A stretch of 64,000 nt of DNA from Branchiostoma floridae (GCF_000003815.2 NC_049984.1:22115175-22179174); one strand, 5' to 3'. Positions 10,067 to 22,639 are shown, counted from the stretch's first letter. A program made the numbers and translations. The notes: generated by a model from the letters alone, not told the origin.

Positions 10067-11847
10067 GTTGTGTACAAAGAATTTCTCCTTTATCCTATAT
10101 TCTACCAACCTGATGAAACTATTTTCGGATGTAATAGCATATTATATGTTAAAAAAAAACAATAACTTTATACAGCAGTTGCTGTTGAGTTTTGTATTTA
10201 TCACCACCTATACATGTACCTTGGACAAAGATGCCACAAACATTTTTCGCTTGAAGCTCGGTCGCTGTAAGGGGGCAAAATTTGTAGTCGTTGAAGAATT
10301 TTCTGTGTTTAAAGTCAAAGCACTAGAGAAGTCCAGGACATTTGCTCAAATACAAATGCTAACACTGGCCTAACATTTCGCAATAAGTTCTTCTTCTCTG
10401 AGTCTGACAAAACCAATGCCACCGTATCAGCCAGGCACATCTACCGAAGTGTAAATAGTGAGTTCCAGAGAACCTTCAGTGTCTCATTTGGTGCCTCTCT
10501 TGCTAAAAATGTGGAGACCGGCGTAGAAGTAAAGAAAATAAGAACTGAGAAACACAGAGAAAAAGGGATGTATTGGAAAAAAAATGTACACGAGACCAAG
10601 AAGCGCAATGGGCCAACAAGAATGTGGCAAATCATATATCTACAAGAGAAAGCTATAAGAAATGACAAGAGAGGCGCATGACCCAGTATTACGAAATGCG
10701 TGAGAATATCACTCAAAGGTTGAGTGTAAGAAAGGTGCAAGAGAAAGCTGGGCAGAGGAAGCCAAAATAACATTCACCTCACTTAGACAGAGATGGATTG
10801 TTGAACCATGTGAGGTCCTTCCCAAGTGGTGGTAAAGTAATTTGGCACTTGTTCCTGAAGTACCTGTTCCTTTGTAGGGTAGCTGGTGGCAGTGGGCTAA
10901 ATTACTGTTATATGTTACCCAGTTTAATAATGTTTCTTCTACTTCTCTTGTTAGCAATAGTTTATAAACTATTTCTAATGTTTGGATATATAACGTTATC
11001 ATTAAAAGTTAATTTTGATGCGTTCTTCCGAATGATAAACTCTGTACACTTTGTAACTCCAACCGTATAGAGAATGAAGTCCATTTTATATTAGAGTGTT
11101 CTTTATACAATGACATGCGCAACTCTTTTATCAGTGCTATCAATGTAGATACACGATGTAAATAGTTAACCAACGACAACCTGTTTGTACATACGATGAC
11201 AACCACAGACAACTTTGTACAACACAAACTCTGTGACTTTATATACACATGTTTTAAGAAAAGGAAAGAGTCATGTAAACGTTAGATATAGTGATAGCAT
11301 AGTTGCAGATGTATTGTTTATTGAATTATAATACTACATCTAATAGTACTTAGTCTTTAGTATCCCATCATGGGATTTGCTGCATTTAGCTCACATGGGC
11401 AGGAACATGCAAATAAAGATCAATCATTCTGCTTGCGTTATTTTTCACAATATTGCGTTTAACAATTCAAGATCGATCACTTGATAAGCAAACATCTACA
11501 ATATTTAGCCTAGTATCTAACATAATCCAGATTTACATAAAATACATCGCGTACTAGTATTTAACAAAGCAATCTATTTGTCCATTAATGTTAGGGACAT
11601 CCCTCAGATAGGACATTACTATTTAAAGGAGGTCCCCTGTTTGAGAAGAATTGCACCTTGAGCAAGTTAAAGAATCCATAACACATAAATCAGTCAGGGT
11701 GCATATTTTACTCTTCGAATTCAGTATAATCCTGGTGTGATACAACTTGAGGCGGTTTACCTGGTCTGCAAAACAATCAACTCCACTGAAGTACAAATGC
11801 TTGCGAACCGTAGCTATTACGGTTGATGCTAATTTACGGACAAGAAC

Positions 11848-12044
11848 ATGTGGGCGAGACCAAACAAACGTTGGCCAATAGACTGAACGGCCATCGCTCA
11901 TCCATCAACACGAAGAAGGGTAATCCGGTCTCGGCCCACTTCAACCTCACAGAACACAGTAGTACAGACCTTGAAGTCCTTGGCAAAACTAGGCTACACA
12001 GGAAACGACATCCAGAGGGCCTGAACCAGGAGTCCTTAGTTTGA
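11848..12044 (+). pseudogene. GIY-YIG endonuclease fragment of a Penelope-like element (in R1 copy 1)
   Basis: The frame reads HVGETKQTLANRLNGHRSSI and PVSAHFNLTEHSSTDLEVL, then jumps to HPEGLNQESLV. This is the GIY-YIG nuclease pattern (VGET...L..R...H....) found in Penelope-like retrotransposons. Compared with the copy at 28435 it has an internal deletion of about 80 bp. It is flanked by diverged copies of the same 31-bp repeat that brackets the 28435 cassette, at about 11817-11847 and 12081-12111. This shows it is an insertion into R1 and not part of it. Confidence 0.65.
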
Positions 12045-14964
12045 AGAGCAGCATCTCGTCGTGACCATCACCCAATGAATACTGTTGCTGCTATTTCACA
12101 GACAAGAATATCAAATGAGAACAATTAAAGTACAGGTGAAATCTAAGAACATCACACACTATTAGCGCGGAACCGAAGGTCATAGTTAGCGCTCCTGTCG
12201 AGATAATTCACATTTTATACCTGGGAGAAGATGAAATTACTCCAAGACAAGTTCTCTGGTTGGCAAATCAAACATACCTCAACAGCATGTTAGTCAGGGA
12301 AATGACTGGCACTAGAACCAAAACAATCACTATGCGGAAAATGTATGGCCAATACTGGTAGTCAGTAACAGTTCATACCCTCATTATGTAGGGAGTCACA
12401 AACCTCCGATCTGTCAATACAGAAAACCAAGAAAGAATGTTCAGTGTCTTCAAAGGTATCCTCTGCCAGACAACGTCTAGAAGGTAAAATGAGGTCACTG
12501 GAATAGCAATCATGAGGTTTAATGCTGAAAAAATGCATAAAAAAAGTTTTGTGCAATTGTCCCTCCCACTAACACCCTGATCCCATGGCGGTTCGCTTTG
12601 CGAGCACACTATCAGCCTCACCATGAGCGAGTTGCTGGTTACACTAGAAGGCGCGTGGTGGACCGAATATGGCATCATGTTCCTTGATGGCACGTCCAAA
12701 CAGATTGTACAGGAGCCTCAATTCCACCTTTTTCCAGGTCCAAGAGATCGCATAACATTTGGGGGATTTGGCGCGTTTCGCATTTCCCGTTTTTTTAACG
12801 TGAGGGTTTGCTCGGGAAGCTATTATTATCGTTTCCCCGAAGCACACTCTTTCAAAGATGTACGGTCGTTTAAGATAGGACAGTAAGCGAGGAAGAAATT
12901 ACACTCATTTACACCATAGGTATCAGTAAACCGTATTCTTGCATCATTGGAGGCGCCGACGAAAGCGAAACTGAGCTTTCACACGAAGAGCTGTTAGGCT
13001 TCAAGAAGTTACAAAAGAACGCTCGCAAGTTATGACCGAATGCCCGTGGGAAGTTAGAGCCAAAGAAAGGGGCAGTTATGATAAGCTTATTTTAGTACTC
13101 CAGTATCTTATGGCTCTTTGAGATGCCTACATCTGAAAAGGAAAAAAAAAAACTATTATCGTAGAGTTGTTTCTTGGTCCTAGAATAGAAATAAGCCCCT
13201 GTCTGAGATTGTCCATGGTGCACCTAATAGATTTGACCCAGCTAGGTCAGTTTCTGGAGCTGCCTCGTGCTTTATGTGGTGCTGATGGGGTCCCTCACAA
13301 CTGGAGCAACTAGTTCTTTTTTCCAATCTAGATACCCTATAGCTAGTGCTTTCACTAAACTATACTCAGTTAGCTTTTACATCCAGTGCTGTTTTGGAAG
13401 GCATGATTTTGATCAACACAGCTCCCTTGGGTCAGCATAAAACTTATTTTGAGTATTCACATTTTTTTTTGTTTCTCAAATTAGTTTTGCCTTTACTCCA
13501 GTCGAAGAACTCGAAGTAGATTGAAAATTCCCAATTTTGATATGATAATTTTTTTGACATCAAACTAATAAAAATGTATGTTGAATTTGAATTGTCAGAT
13601 TTAACGATGAAAATTAACATGGGCTCCCAAAAAGTAACAAAATTGAAATCTGGAGACAGTGCTGACTGGCATAGGGGTTGACAGTTTGCCACAGCGACTG
13701 TAGTAGAACAAGTGACGTCATGTTTTTCCAGAAAAGGCAGCCCCAAAGTATAAAAATATGTGACTACTCTACATGTACCTCACCTTTCCTGTAGGTGTTC
13801 ATGAGAAAGAACGGCACGTTAGAGGAGCTCAACCCTGTGCAGATTGCCGAAGTGGTGGTGGAGAGGTACAAGATGGTAGGTACAACTAAGGAAGATCGTA
13901 GACACTCTTTCCTATGCAGGAAATAATGCCCGTTTCTTTGATTTGTTACTTTGTTTCGTAGTGCTTACTTCCTTGACTGTTGCAGATAATCAACTACCGA
14001 AATTAGCTAGTAAAATAAATTAATGAAATTCCCTTGTATTCCCATAACACTTATGATTTTCTCAATTTGCATAATTATGTAATACATTTAATAAGTATAT
14101 TTTCTTATCTTACAGACTGAGGAGAAGAGGCTGATAAAGTGATTGTAAAAGTGAATGTAATAAAGTCACATTTCATTGTGGCTGATGAGTGCCAGTGCTT
14201 TTATGTTGCCCATGTCCTTTTTTTCCTTGGTTTTTATCATTAAATGAATAAAACAGATCGAGAATAAACCTAACTGACTTAATAGTGATCTCAGAAACAT
14301 ACCATCTTAGTCTGCAAGATCGCTTATTGGGTTACCGTTAAATCCCTTAAAGACTGAAGAAATTGAACCAAAGACTGTATCATTCATTAAGTCTGCAAAA
14401 TCTCTTAAGCATATAGCCAATTTTTTTAAGTTCACTGTGCCTTGGAAATAAAATTGTCAAGGTATCCAAACGAGTGTCCACAGAATGGAGCAATGGACTA
14501 TTTTCTCTCGCGGAGAAGCGCATAGAACTCTTGACGTGGCTTTTCGGTTGTTCTGTCCAATTTGTGAAAATAATGCACATTAAATTTTTTCCTTCACTTC
14601 AAGGTTTCAGAAATGTCCGCCTAGGCATGAAGCCACAGGTTGAGAGTATCGGGTTATACTAGGGTTCCCCGCACCCGCCAGCCAGTCACCAACCAAGGGG
14701 CAATAAAACAGATTAAAAAGGGACTCGTCCAACTGAAAGGAAATTCACGCTTAAGTCTCAGAATACGTCAGCATCTATTTTTGCTGGATTTGGCGTAAAT
14801 TTGCGCAGGGGCGTGGAGGACATCGAAGAAAAGAAATACCAAACTTAAATCCTTCTGGAATCTTTCCGTAAGCAAAATTAAAATAAGAAAGGAAAGCCGA
14901 TTGATGAGTACAAAACCTCATGGTATAACAATGTATGAAAGTGAAGAGGGTATATGCCACAAAG

Positions 14965-15140
14965 GGGAACGTAGATGTTTTTCGACATGGAATGATTGCA
15001 CTGCAAATGTCTGTATGTATCTGCATGTGTTACGTTGTCATGTGTGTACTTTTATATATGTCCAGGAAGGCTAGCATTGTACAATATTTTTTGTATCACT
15101 GCTAATGGACAAATAAAGCCTCTCTCTTTCTCTTAAGTTA
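14965..15140 (+). mobile_element. Short insertion resembling a non-LTR retrotransposon 3' end
   Basis: Copy 1 of R1 holds about 170 bp here that copy 3 lacks. It ends with TGGACAAATAAAGCCTCTCT, which has a polyadenylation signal and a simple CT-rich tail, as in 5'-truncated CR1/RTE-type insertions. No coding. It lies just before the TA (15145) that is the empty site of the Tigger insertion. Confidence 0.4.
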
Positions 15141-15780
15141 AAACTACAAGAAAGGAAAACACTTGCAAGGTAGGATGAATGACATCACCAAGAAATCTGA
15201 GATGTCTAGTGAAGCAGTGAAACAAGCTCTTTGAAGTAATGGGTGTTTCTGTCACGCCGTAAATACAGTATTCAGTGCAATACAATAACATCACGGTTCG
15301 ACAAAGAAGCTTGACTCCCGCGAAATGATAAGATTGATGAAATAGATGTCAGGTTCTTTAGGCAGCTTAACCATTAGGATACGATTCTTTTCCCCAATCT
15401 TTTGTAATTGATGTTTGTATTGGAATCGTTTGCAAGCTTGGCCTAGTTTTATTATTGTTTTTCAGTTAAGATTGTATTGAAGGTATTATTTTGCCTTTTC
15501 TTTTTAACGTTATTCATTGTCAATATTGTTTACCAGCTGAGTGACCTCTTGGAGAGTAAGGTTGTTCTATACCACAGAATTGTGCGATAAATAGAGGCTT
15601 ATACCCAACCTAGATTTAAATTTTATCATTTTGAATGCTCCGAAAGTCATTGCCTACGTACCCCTCAATACAACCTTGATATTGCCTTTCTCTACGCATA
15701 AGCAATGACAATGATACAAGTGGAAGTAACAAACCTGAAAACATCTAATGTCAGGTTGAAGTGCTGCCACCAATCAGTGG

Positions 15781-16136
15781 TTAGTACTATCACTAAAGTA
15801 AGGCTATTTGTTTTGATATCAGAAAGAATGAAAATTTTAAGATGACTGAAAGAGGGTAATAAGAAATTACTTAAGTATTTGACATTGTGCTATATGACGT
15901 CGATCGTTCGAGATGCCAGCCAAAATTAAAACGAGTCAAGTCATACCTGCATGTATGCATTGGGTAGCGAGAGAAGAAAGCCATGACTATGCTCAGTGTC
16001 GCAATAGTAAGATTAGATTACATGTCAGTGGGAGTTATCAACTATATGCACCGTGGCCCCCTTCGCGCGGTCGTTTTTAACACAGTGTGCCAAACGCATC
16101 GGGTCTTCCCGAGGTCGGCAAAGTTGGTGGATGGCG
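15781..16136. other. No gene recognised
   Basis: Unique AT-rich sequence between R1 copy 1 and the 130-bp tandem array. Nothing supported. Confidence 0.5.
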
Positions 16137-16525
16137 TTATATAACGTCGCAGGAGCCCTTCCACCCTCACCAAGTCAGTAGCCAAAATGGCGTGTGCAGA
16201 TCGTGGCACGGCGCGCGCACAGGGCGATCTCGACCAGACTTTGGTCTGTAAGCATGTAAGGTGTGTTATATAACGTCGCAGGGGGCACTTCCACCCTCAC
16301 CAAGTCAGTAGCCAAAATGGCGTGTGCAGATCGTGGCACGGCGCGCGCACAGGGCGATCTCGACCAGACTTTGGTCTGTAAGCATGTAAGGTGTGTTATA
16401 TAACGTCGCAGGGGGCACTTCCACCCTCACCAAGTCAGTAGCCAAAATGGCGTGTGCAGATCGTGGCACGGCGCGCGCACAGGGCGATCTCGACCAGACT
16501 TTGGTCTGTAAGCATGTAAGGTGTG
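16137..16525. repeat. 130-bp unit repeated three times
   Basis: The unit contains TATATAACGTCGCAG, CCAAAATGGCG and CGGCGCGCGCACAGGGCGAT and ends in a small palindrome (CCAGACTTTGGTCTG). AGCATGTAAGG recurs at 16251, 16381 and 16511. Copies two and three appear identical over 130 bp; copy one differs at a few sites near its start. That implies a very recent duplication or an assembly artefact. Confidence 0.95.
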
Positions 16526-16659
16526 CATATTACTGTCAATATACATATGCTTAAGTGTGCCCAATTGTTAATTGTTTGTGAGTTACAGATCTGAAGTTTA
16601 TCCCAAGACGGCAACACTCAACTGCTGAAAAAAGATGGCCACAAGAACAAAAAAAAAAA

Positions 16660-17460
16660 ACCTGCCTATATTACACCTATGTTACTGCGTGCAATTGAGT
16701 GAGCAACAGCGTTGAGTTCCTCTACTTCCGTGCCAAGTACGAAATGTAACAAAGTTACATTTTTCAAATTAAGATACATGCAACAGATCCAGGACAAAGC
16801 TAACGTAAGCCAGGCTGTATGACTGGCTGACCATTTGTGGGGTTGAATCATGTATACCACAAGGCTGTGTCTCGGGGGTGAGAATGCTTTGATAGATTCC
16901 TTGACACTCTCAGTGCACCTGTGCATTGTACAAAGGTAGACAACATAGACTGCGTGGAGATCAGCAGGGTAATAATGAAGTTAATATGGGTAAAAGGGAA
17001 GGTGCCCGTCGCTCTACTGGTGTTGTGAATGCCACAAAATCTATTGTAGTACATAATATTATGCTGATAATGCTTCTCCACAGCACACCCAGGTATTGGG
17101 GGTTGGCATGAAGAGTCTGGCAAAAGATCTCCAGCAGCAATATAGTAATGAAACTACAAGGCACAGCAAATGTCCTGGTCGTCGAAATTTTAAAAAAGTC
17201 ATTGCGTCGAGTTGTTCTGGCTAAGGTGAGGCAGTGTTTACGAGATGCAGCGTCCATCTACAGCCAGGTGGAAACGAATGAAGAAGACCATCCATCTTGT
17301 CAGGAGATTCATTGATACCCATGTAGGACCAGTGCATTCAACAGAGATAGATAGACTAGAATTCGTGGAGATTGGCAGCCGGGTAATGATGAGCTTAATG
17401 TGGGTAAAAGGGCAGGTTATCGTGCTCGTGTCTGTGACCGTCTTTTATAAATGCCACCAA
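16660..17460 (+). repeat. R2 repeat family, copy 1
   Basis: Segments of this block recur at 24040-24690, 42000-42380 and inverted at 43210-43470. Diagnostic stretches are AGGCTGTATGACTGGCT, TGGAGATCAGCAG, GTTGTGAATGCCACAAAATC and GAGTCTGGCAAA. Coding-like remnants are shared (RRSTGVVNATKS; VGMKSLA(K/N)DLQQ; YSQVETNEE), suggesting a dead mobile gene. A second diverged partial unit follows at about 17325-17460. Confidence 0.6.
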
Positions 17461-17640
17461 ATCACTCAAGTTCAAACCACCGGTTCTCTCCGTTTGAATA
17501 AAGTTAGTTGAGTTCTAGTACTCGTCGTGTACCGCCGTGTATATCCTTGTTTTTATACCTATGGTATTGCTTCTGTTTTGTGTCACATTTTTTAACTTCG
17601 GAAAAACACATTGTTGTCGAGGGGGAGTGGTCCTAAACTG

Positions 17641-17760
17641 CAAGCGACGGCGGCGTTCAATGCCAAAGGGATTCGGAAGCTGTGCCGCATTTGTGGAGCG
17701 TCGGTGCAGAGAACTGCGGGAGGAGACTGAATTACAAGCTCCTATCATGTAAATACTTCT
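17641..17760 (+). pseudogene. Fragment of a repeated CxxC-containing peptide (LCxxCG family)
   Basis: One frame reads IRKLCRICGASVQRTAGGD and then stop. Related pieces occur at 27139-27252 (LRKLCPVCGFSLQSAAEWK) and about 27688-27720 (GKLCPICDF). The Cys pair suggests a zinc-binding site. Function unknown; all copies lie near R1 or R2 material. Confidence 0.4.
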
Positions 17761-17834
17761 CACTTGTAACGCTAGACGATGAGCAGCTGGTAGTGTTTAC
17801 TTTCAAAAATAACGCGTTCAGCTTCTCTTTAAGT

Positions 17835-18404
17835 ACTCGTTTCCTGTCCAACGATTCAGAGAAACGCTGGGAAGGAACAGTTTGAAGCATCGTAGAAATT
17901 GGTCACCAGTTCTTATTGGTTACGTTCTTGTTGGGTTTACCTCACTTGGGCCCAAACTTCAAACCATGATTTTTCTTCTGTATTATTATTAGATAGGTAA
18001 GGTTGGGGTTTAATGATTACTTGGGATTCCAAAGAAAACATTGAAAAGGTTCAGAAGACGTGGAGTTCTAGTAATCAGCTTTTCCTATTAAGTACTAAGT
18101 ACTCGTCTCCTGCCCAACGTTTCAGAGCAACGTGGGAAAGAACAGTTTGAAGCATCATGAAAATTGGTTACAAGTTATTACGGGTTCCATGTTTGAAAGA
18201 ATAGAGTTTGAAGATAATAGTTTACCTTCCTTTCAGTCCCTTTGGTTACGTTCTTGTTGGGTTTACCTCACTTTGGCCCAGCCTTCAGACCATGATTTTA
18301 GATAGGTAGGGTTGGGAAATAGATAATCATGGTAATTATTTAATGCTAATGATTACTTGGGATTCCCAAGAAAACATTGAAAAGGTTCAGAAGACGTCGA
18401 GTTC
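17835..18404. repeat. Diverged tandem duplication, two units of about 270-300 bp
   Basis: Unit 1 (17835-18085) and unit 2 (18102-18404) share GGTTACGTTCTTGTTGGG, AGGAACAGTTTGAAGCATC (diverged) and ACATTGAAAAGGTTCAGAAG in the same order. Unit 2 has a roughly 60-bp extra piece in the middle. Noncoding. Confidence 0.8.
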
Positions 18405-19359
18405 TTAACCAGGGGGTGTTAACGTAAAAGTGGGTGCTCTAGTAAAAGATGTGTCTCAAGAAAAGACATGTATGGGGTCCGTGATGTAGGTGTTTAGATT
18501 GTTCAAATTCCATATATATTGTATTGAGTAAAATCAGGTAGGTCAGGACAGAAACAGATACTGGTAGCAGTACTAGTAGCAGTAGTGATGATCAAGACTA
18601 TGTAAAAAAAAAAATCTTATAGATGATTTATATTGTGGTAATCTGTCTTTATTAGATCATATTTCTGATTCAAACTTTTCTGAGGTAGAGTAAGGATAAT
18701 AGTGAAATACGTCTATCCATTGGTATAGGTGGAGGGAAGCTGGCATTTTCTGTTCTCCTTCACCCCTATTCTTACTTCTCTCATTTTTCCTTCCTGCTAG
18801 GTTTAGACATCTGCCCCTGTAGGTAGGATAGTGGCGGCTGACCCCTGCAAAGGTCACACTTTAACGTCAACATGGGGTACATCACAGAGATCCCCGAGTT
18901 GACGGGAAAGGCGTGGTACGGGTGCAGGCTGCAGATTCTGACTTTTATTTCCTTACTCCAGCTGTCCCTCACCTATGTGTTAGATTATGAGTCTCCGTCT
19001 GTACCTTTTAGGTGTTTGCTAAACTTATAATCTTAAATGTTATATATAATAAATTTTAAATTTTGAATAACCCATATATATTTCATATATGATATGATAT
19101 GATTTGACCCTGAAATTAGTCTATAAAACATGTAATATAAAAAAAGAATATAATATATGAATCCTAACATGAATCTACAATAAACTATTCTTGATATTGT
19201 GTAACATAGCATTGCAAAAACAAAGCATTTTCATTTGTACAAACGAAGGTATTTTCCCGCTTCTTGTCCGTTTATATGTGGGTTTGGACGAGTGGCTTTG
19301 AGTCAGATTTTCAGGGACAAAATGTAAAACAAAAAAATTACAGGTACTTTGGTCATTTT
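18405..19359. other. No gene recognised
   Basis: AT-rich, with a strongly A/T region at 19020-19180. No coding or repeat structure that I could support. Confidence 0.5.
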
Positions 19360-21061
19360 TCGATCGAAGCTTCGAGATCGGCCTCTATGAAGGAGCAAAG
19401 TTTGCACGCTTTCAAGAATTGTCAGGAGTGTTTAAAGTCAAAGAGCACTCCATGACATTTGGTCGAATACAAATGCTAACACTGCCTTACAGTTGGCAAT
19501 AAGTTCCTCTCCTCTGAGTCTGACAAAACCAATGCCACCAGATCAACCAGGCAGATATATCAAAGTGTAGATAGTGAGTTCCAGAAAACCTTCAGTGTGT
19601 CATTAGGTGCCTCTCTTACTAAAGTTGTGGAGGCTGACTTAGAATTAAGGAAAACAAGAACGGAGAAACAAGGAGAAAAAAGGATATCTTGAGAAAATGC
19701 ACACGGAGCTATGATGCGCAATGGGCCAACACGGGTGTGGCAAACCTTTTATCTACAAGAGAAAGCTACAAGAAACGACAAGAGAGGCGAATGACCCAGT
19801 ATTACGAACCGTAAGAAAGGTGCAAGAGAAAGCTGGGCTGAGGAAGTCGAAACAGCATACACCTGACTGGAGGCACATGTCCTTTGACAAAGATGGCTTG
19901 TTGGACCTTGTGAGGTCCTTGCAAAGTGGTAGAAAGGTAATTGGTTGCCTGTTTCTGAAGTACCTGTTCTTTTGTAGGGTAGCTGACAGCAGTGGGCTAA
20001 ATCAGTGTCATATGTTACCAAGTTTAACAGTGCTGCTTATAATACATACTTCTCTTATTCGCAATGATTTATAAACTGTTTCTAATATTCGGATATATCA
20101 TTAAAAGTTGATTTTAATGTGTTATTCTGCTTGCGTTATTTTTCGCAATGTTGCGATTAACACTTTAAGATCATCACTTGATAAGTAAACATCTACAATA
20201 TTTAACCTAGTATTTAACATGATCCAGATTTACATAAAACACAATGAGTATTCAACAAAGCAATCTATCTGTCCATTTATGTTAGGGACATCCCTCAGAT
20301 AGGACATAACTATTAAATGGAGGTCCCCTGTTGGAGAAGAATTACACCTTGACCACGTTAAAGAATCCATCACACATGTCAAAAAGAGTAACGCACCATC
20401 CTGCTGAGTGTACAGCAAATAAATCAGTCAGAATGCATATTTTACTCTTCAGTATAATTCTGGTGTGTTACAACTTGAGGTGGTTTACCTGGCATGCAGA
20501 ACAACTCCACTGAAACGCAAATACTTGCAAACTGTAGCTGTTACTGTTGATGCTATTTCACAGACAATAATATCAAATGAGAACAATTAAAATTAGAGGT
20601 GAAATCAAAGAACATCACACACTATTAGCGCGGAACCGAGGGTCATAGTGCTCCTGTCGAGATAATTCACATTTTATACCTAGTAGAATATGAACGTACT
20701 CCACGTATCTCCACAGAATGTTAGTCAGGGACGTGACTGGCACTACAACCAAAACACTATGCGTAAAATGTATGGCCAATACTGGCATTCACTAACAGTT
20801 TATATCCCGATCATGTACGGAGTCACAAACCTCCCAACCTGTCAATGCAGAAAACCAAGAAAGACTTTTCAGTGTCTTCAAAGGTATCCTCTGCCAGACA
20901 ACGTCTAGAAGGTAAAATGAGGTCACTGGAATAGCAAAATAGCAATCGTGAGGTTTAATGCCGAACAAATGCATGAAACAGGAGGCATGGGCAAAGAGGA
21001 GAGGGAAGAAGTTGCGTGCATTTGTCCCTCCCAAAAACACCCTGATCCCCTGGCGGTTCGT
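19360..21061 (+). pseudogene. R1 repeat family, copy 2 (truncated)
   Basis: Same order as copy 1: FLSSESDKTNATRSTRQIY (near 19500), then an exon (about 19845-19936) reading HTPDWRHMSFDKDGLLDLV and ending AAAG|GTAATT, then the MYGQYWHS piece (20770), and SVFKGILCQTTSRR near 20872. It stops at 21061 where copies 1 and 3 continue. It lacks the GIY-YIG cassette and keeps a single 31-bp repeat at 20543-20573, so it shows the pre-insertion state. Stops and frameshifts are present. Confidence 0.6.
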
Positions 21062-21401
21062 GATTCATCTAGAGTCCAACCTCACTGCATGAAGTTGACC
21101 TATTCAAAATTGCAAAAGAATTAAATCCTGTTTGGAATTTAATTGTTGTGCTGACCATATGAAATTTCTGATTTTGACAGTTTGGACATGATAGGACAAG
21201 GCTATGAGGCAATATCCTAGAGAATTTGTCCACGTGACCAGGCATGCGCAGTGCGGCCGTAGAGACTCGGAGGAGAGACAGATTGATAGAGACTCTCGCT
21301 CACTCAAACAGCATCAGCATCGGTTAATTCTGACAGAATTGTTCGGAATTTGCCTTGTTTTCATCGCATCAAGCGTATCTCACATCTTTTTTCCCGTGGC
21401 G

Positions 21402-21719
21402 ATGCCCAGACTAAAGAGGAAGGCTTCGATTCCAGTCAGATATCAGGAGTACGACCCTTTCGCTACTGTTAGTACCGTGCCGCCGAGGGCAACTTCTACA
21501 CCGCAACGAATCTCTTTGGAAGGTTTCTTCGAACAACGATCTAAACACCTCATCCGGGAATTGGACGAGCTGCAGCTAGACGTAGCTCATCTGCAGAGCG
21601 GTAGGGGAGCCCTAGGGATCACTCGCCCAGCCATGCCCCCTCCCAAGTTTCCCGCCTTTCGACCCAACCGCCTTCTACATAATAAACATTGTAATAAACA
21701 TTGCTTTTGGATTTATTAA
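21402..21719 (+). CDS. Small open frame, unknown basic/proline-rich protein
   Basis: ATG at 21402 gives about 105 residues ending TAA. It starts MPRLKRKASIPVRYQEYDPF, is rich in Arg and Pro, and has a predicted helical middle (LEGFFEQRSKHLIRELDELQ). The frame is open upstream to 21204, but the 21402 start follows a more plausible context. It could be the start of a retroelement gag-like ORF or a genuine small exon; no family recognised. It is followed closely by a MITE. Confidence 0.35.
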   Translation: MPRLKRKASIPVRYQEYDPFATVSTVPPRATSTPQRISLEGFFEQRSKHLIRELDELQLDVAHLQSGRGALGITRPAMPPPKFPAFRPNRLLHNKHCNKHCFWIY

Positions 21720-21823
21720 GTGATGAGATAAGCCATAGTACAGCAAAATAATTTTAGACGAATTTTAAGTACTATACATTTTCCTCATTCTTCATTTGTC
21801 ACAGGTGGCCAATGAAACTGTTA

Positions 21824-22167
21824 GGCCACACCAATTTAATTTCTTGGTTCACGGATTCGCTCGCTCCTATTTTTTGGAAAAAAAATTACCACTCAGCAAA
21901 TTTTCACCATTAATGAAACCATTCACCAACTTTCTGGTGTAGCAAACATAAAAACTGACACTACTTTTGTAATTTTCAATGAACAGGTGCTGTTACTGTA
22001 CAGTAAGTGTTTTTGTACTTTTTTCAAGCTGAAAACGTTTTGTTATGTTTTGGATTAGCCGTTACCTTTACCCCAAACATTTTACAATTTTTATTTTTAT
22101 TTCGCCCTCTCCCTCCATATTTTTTATGAAAAAATCCGTGCATCCAAGAAATTAAATTGGTGTGGCC
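21824..22167. mobile_element. 344-bp MITE with about 25-bp terminal inverted repeats
   Basis: The left end GGCCACACCAATTTAATTTC and the right end, its inverted complement ending GTGTGGCC, match over about 25 bp (through CTTGG) with further weak matches. TTA precedes the element and TT (then a gap) follows, suggesting a 3-bp TWA target duplication as in PIF/Harbinger elements. No coding. Confidence 0.8.
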
Positions 22168-22169
22168 TT

Positions 22170-22496
22170 NNNNNNNNNNNNNNNNNNNNNNNNNNNNNNN
22201 NNNNNNNNNNNNNNNNNNNNNNNNNNNNNNNNNNNNNNNNNNNNNNNNNNNNNNNNNNNNNNNNNNNNNNNNNNNNNNNNNNNNNNNNNNNNNNNNNNNN
22301 NNNNNNNNNNNNNNNNNNNNNNNNNNNNNNNNNNNNNNNNNNNNNNNNNNNNNNNNNNNNNNNNNNNNNNNNNNNNNNNNNNNNNNNNNNNNNNNNNNNN
22401 NNNNNNNNNNNNNNNNNNNNNNNNNNNNNNNNNNNNNNNNNNNNNNNNNNNNNNNNNNNNNNNNNNNNNNNNNNNNNNNNNNNNNNNNNNNNNNNN
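22170..22496. other. Assembly gap (327 N)
   Basis: Run of N starting two bases after the MITE. Open frames across it are artefacts. Confidence 0.99.
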
Positions 22497-22639
22497 CAAG
22501 ATTCTTTTAAGTAGCCTCCATAGACAACATCAATAGTAGTAACCCCCATGCAGCAGTAACAGGTAGTCCCGTGGTTTGAATGGCACTTCAATCAAACTGT
22601 CCAACCCAAACCTCAATATCTTCTATTCATAGTTCCCTT

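Larger units (their letters stand above)
10240..15780 (+). pseudogene. R1 repeat family, copy 1: decayed multi-exon mobile-element-like gene
   Basis: This block is repeated, partly, at 19360-21061, 23400-24030, 27529-40545 and 41280-41990. Coding remnants in order: a piece containing GAKFVVVEEFSVFK (near 10270); FFFSESDKTNATVSARHIYR (near 10390); an exon ending near 10835; the piece TMRKMYGQYW then NQERMFSVFKGILCQTTSRR (12206-12540); SELLVTLEGAWWTEYG (12626); an intact 81-nt exon 13795-13875 (VFMRKNGTLEELNPVQIAEV...); and a last exon 14116-14142 (TEEKRLIK, stop) with AATAAA at 14159. Several stops show decay. I recognise this as an unnamed protein family typical of invertebrate repeats but cannot name a function. 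It serves as the empty-site control for insertions in copy 3. Confidence 0.6.

Noticed and set aside
11848-12044. GIY-YIG nuclease as an integral domain of the R1 protein
   Set aside because: Flanking direct repeats and its absence from copy 2 show it is a separate insertion.
14178-14200. CTGATGAG near R1 3' ends (also 23963 and 34408) as hammerhead cores
   Set aside because: No GAAA core and no matching stems follow; they are just conserved R1 sequence.
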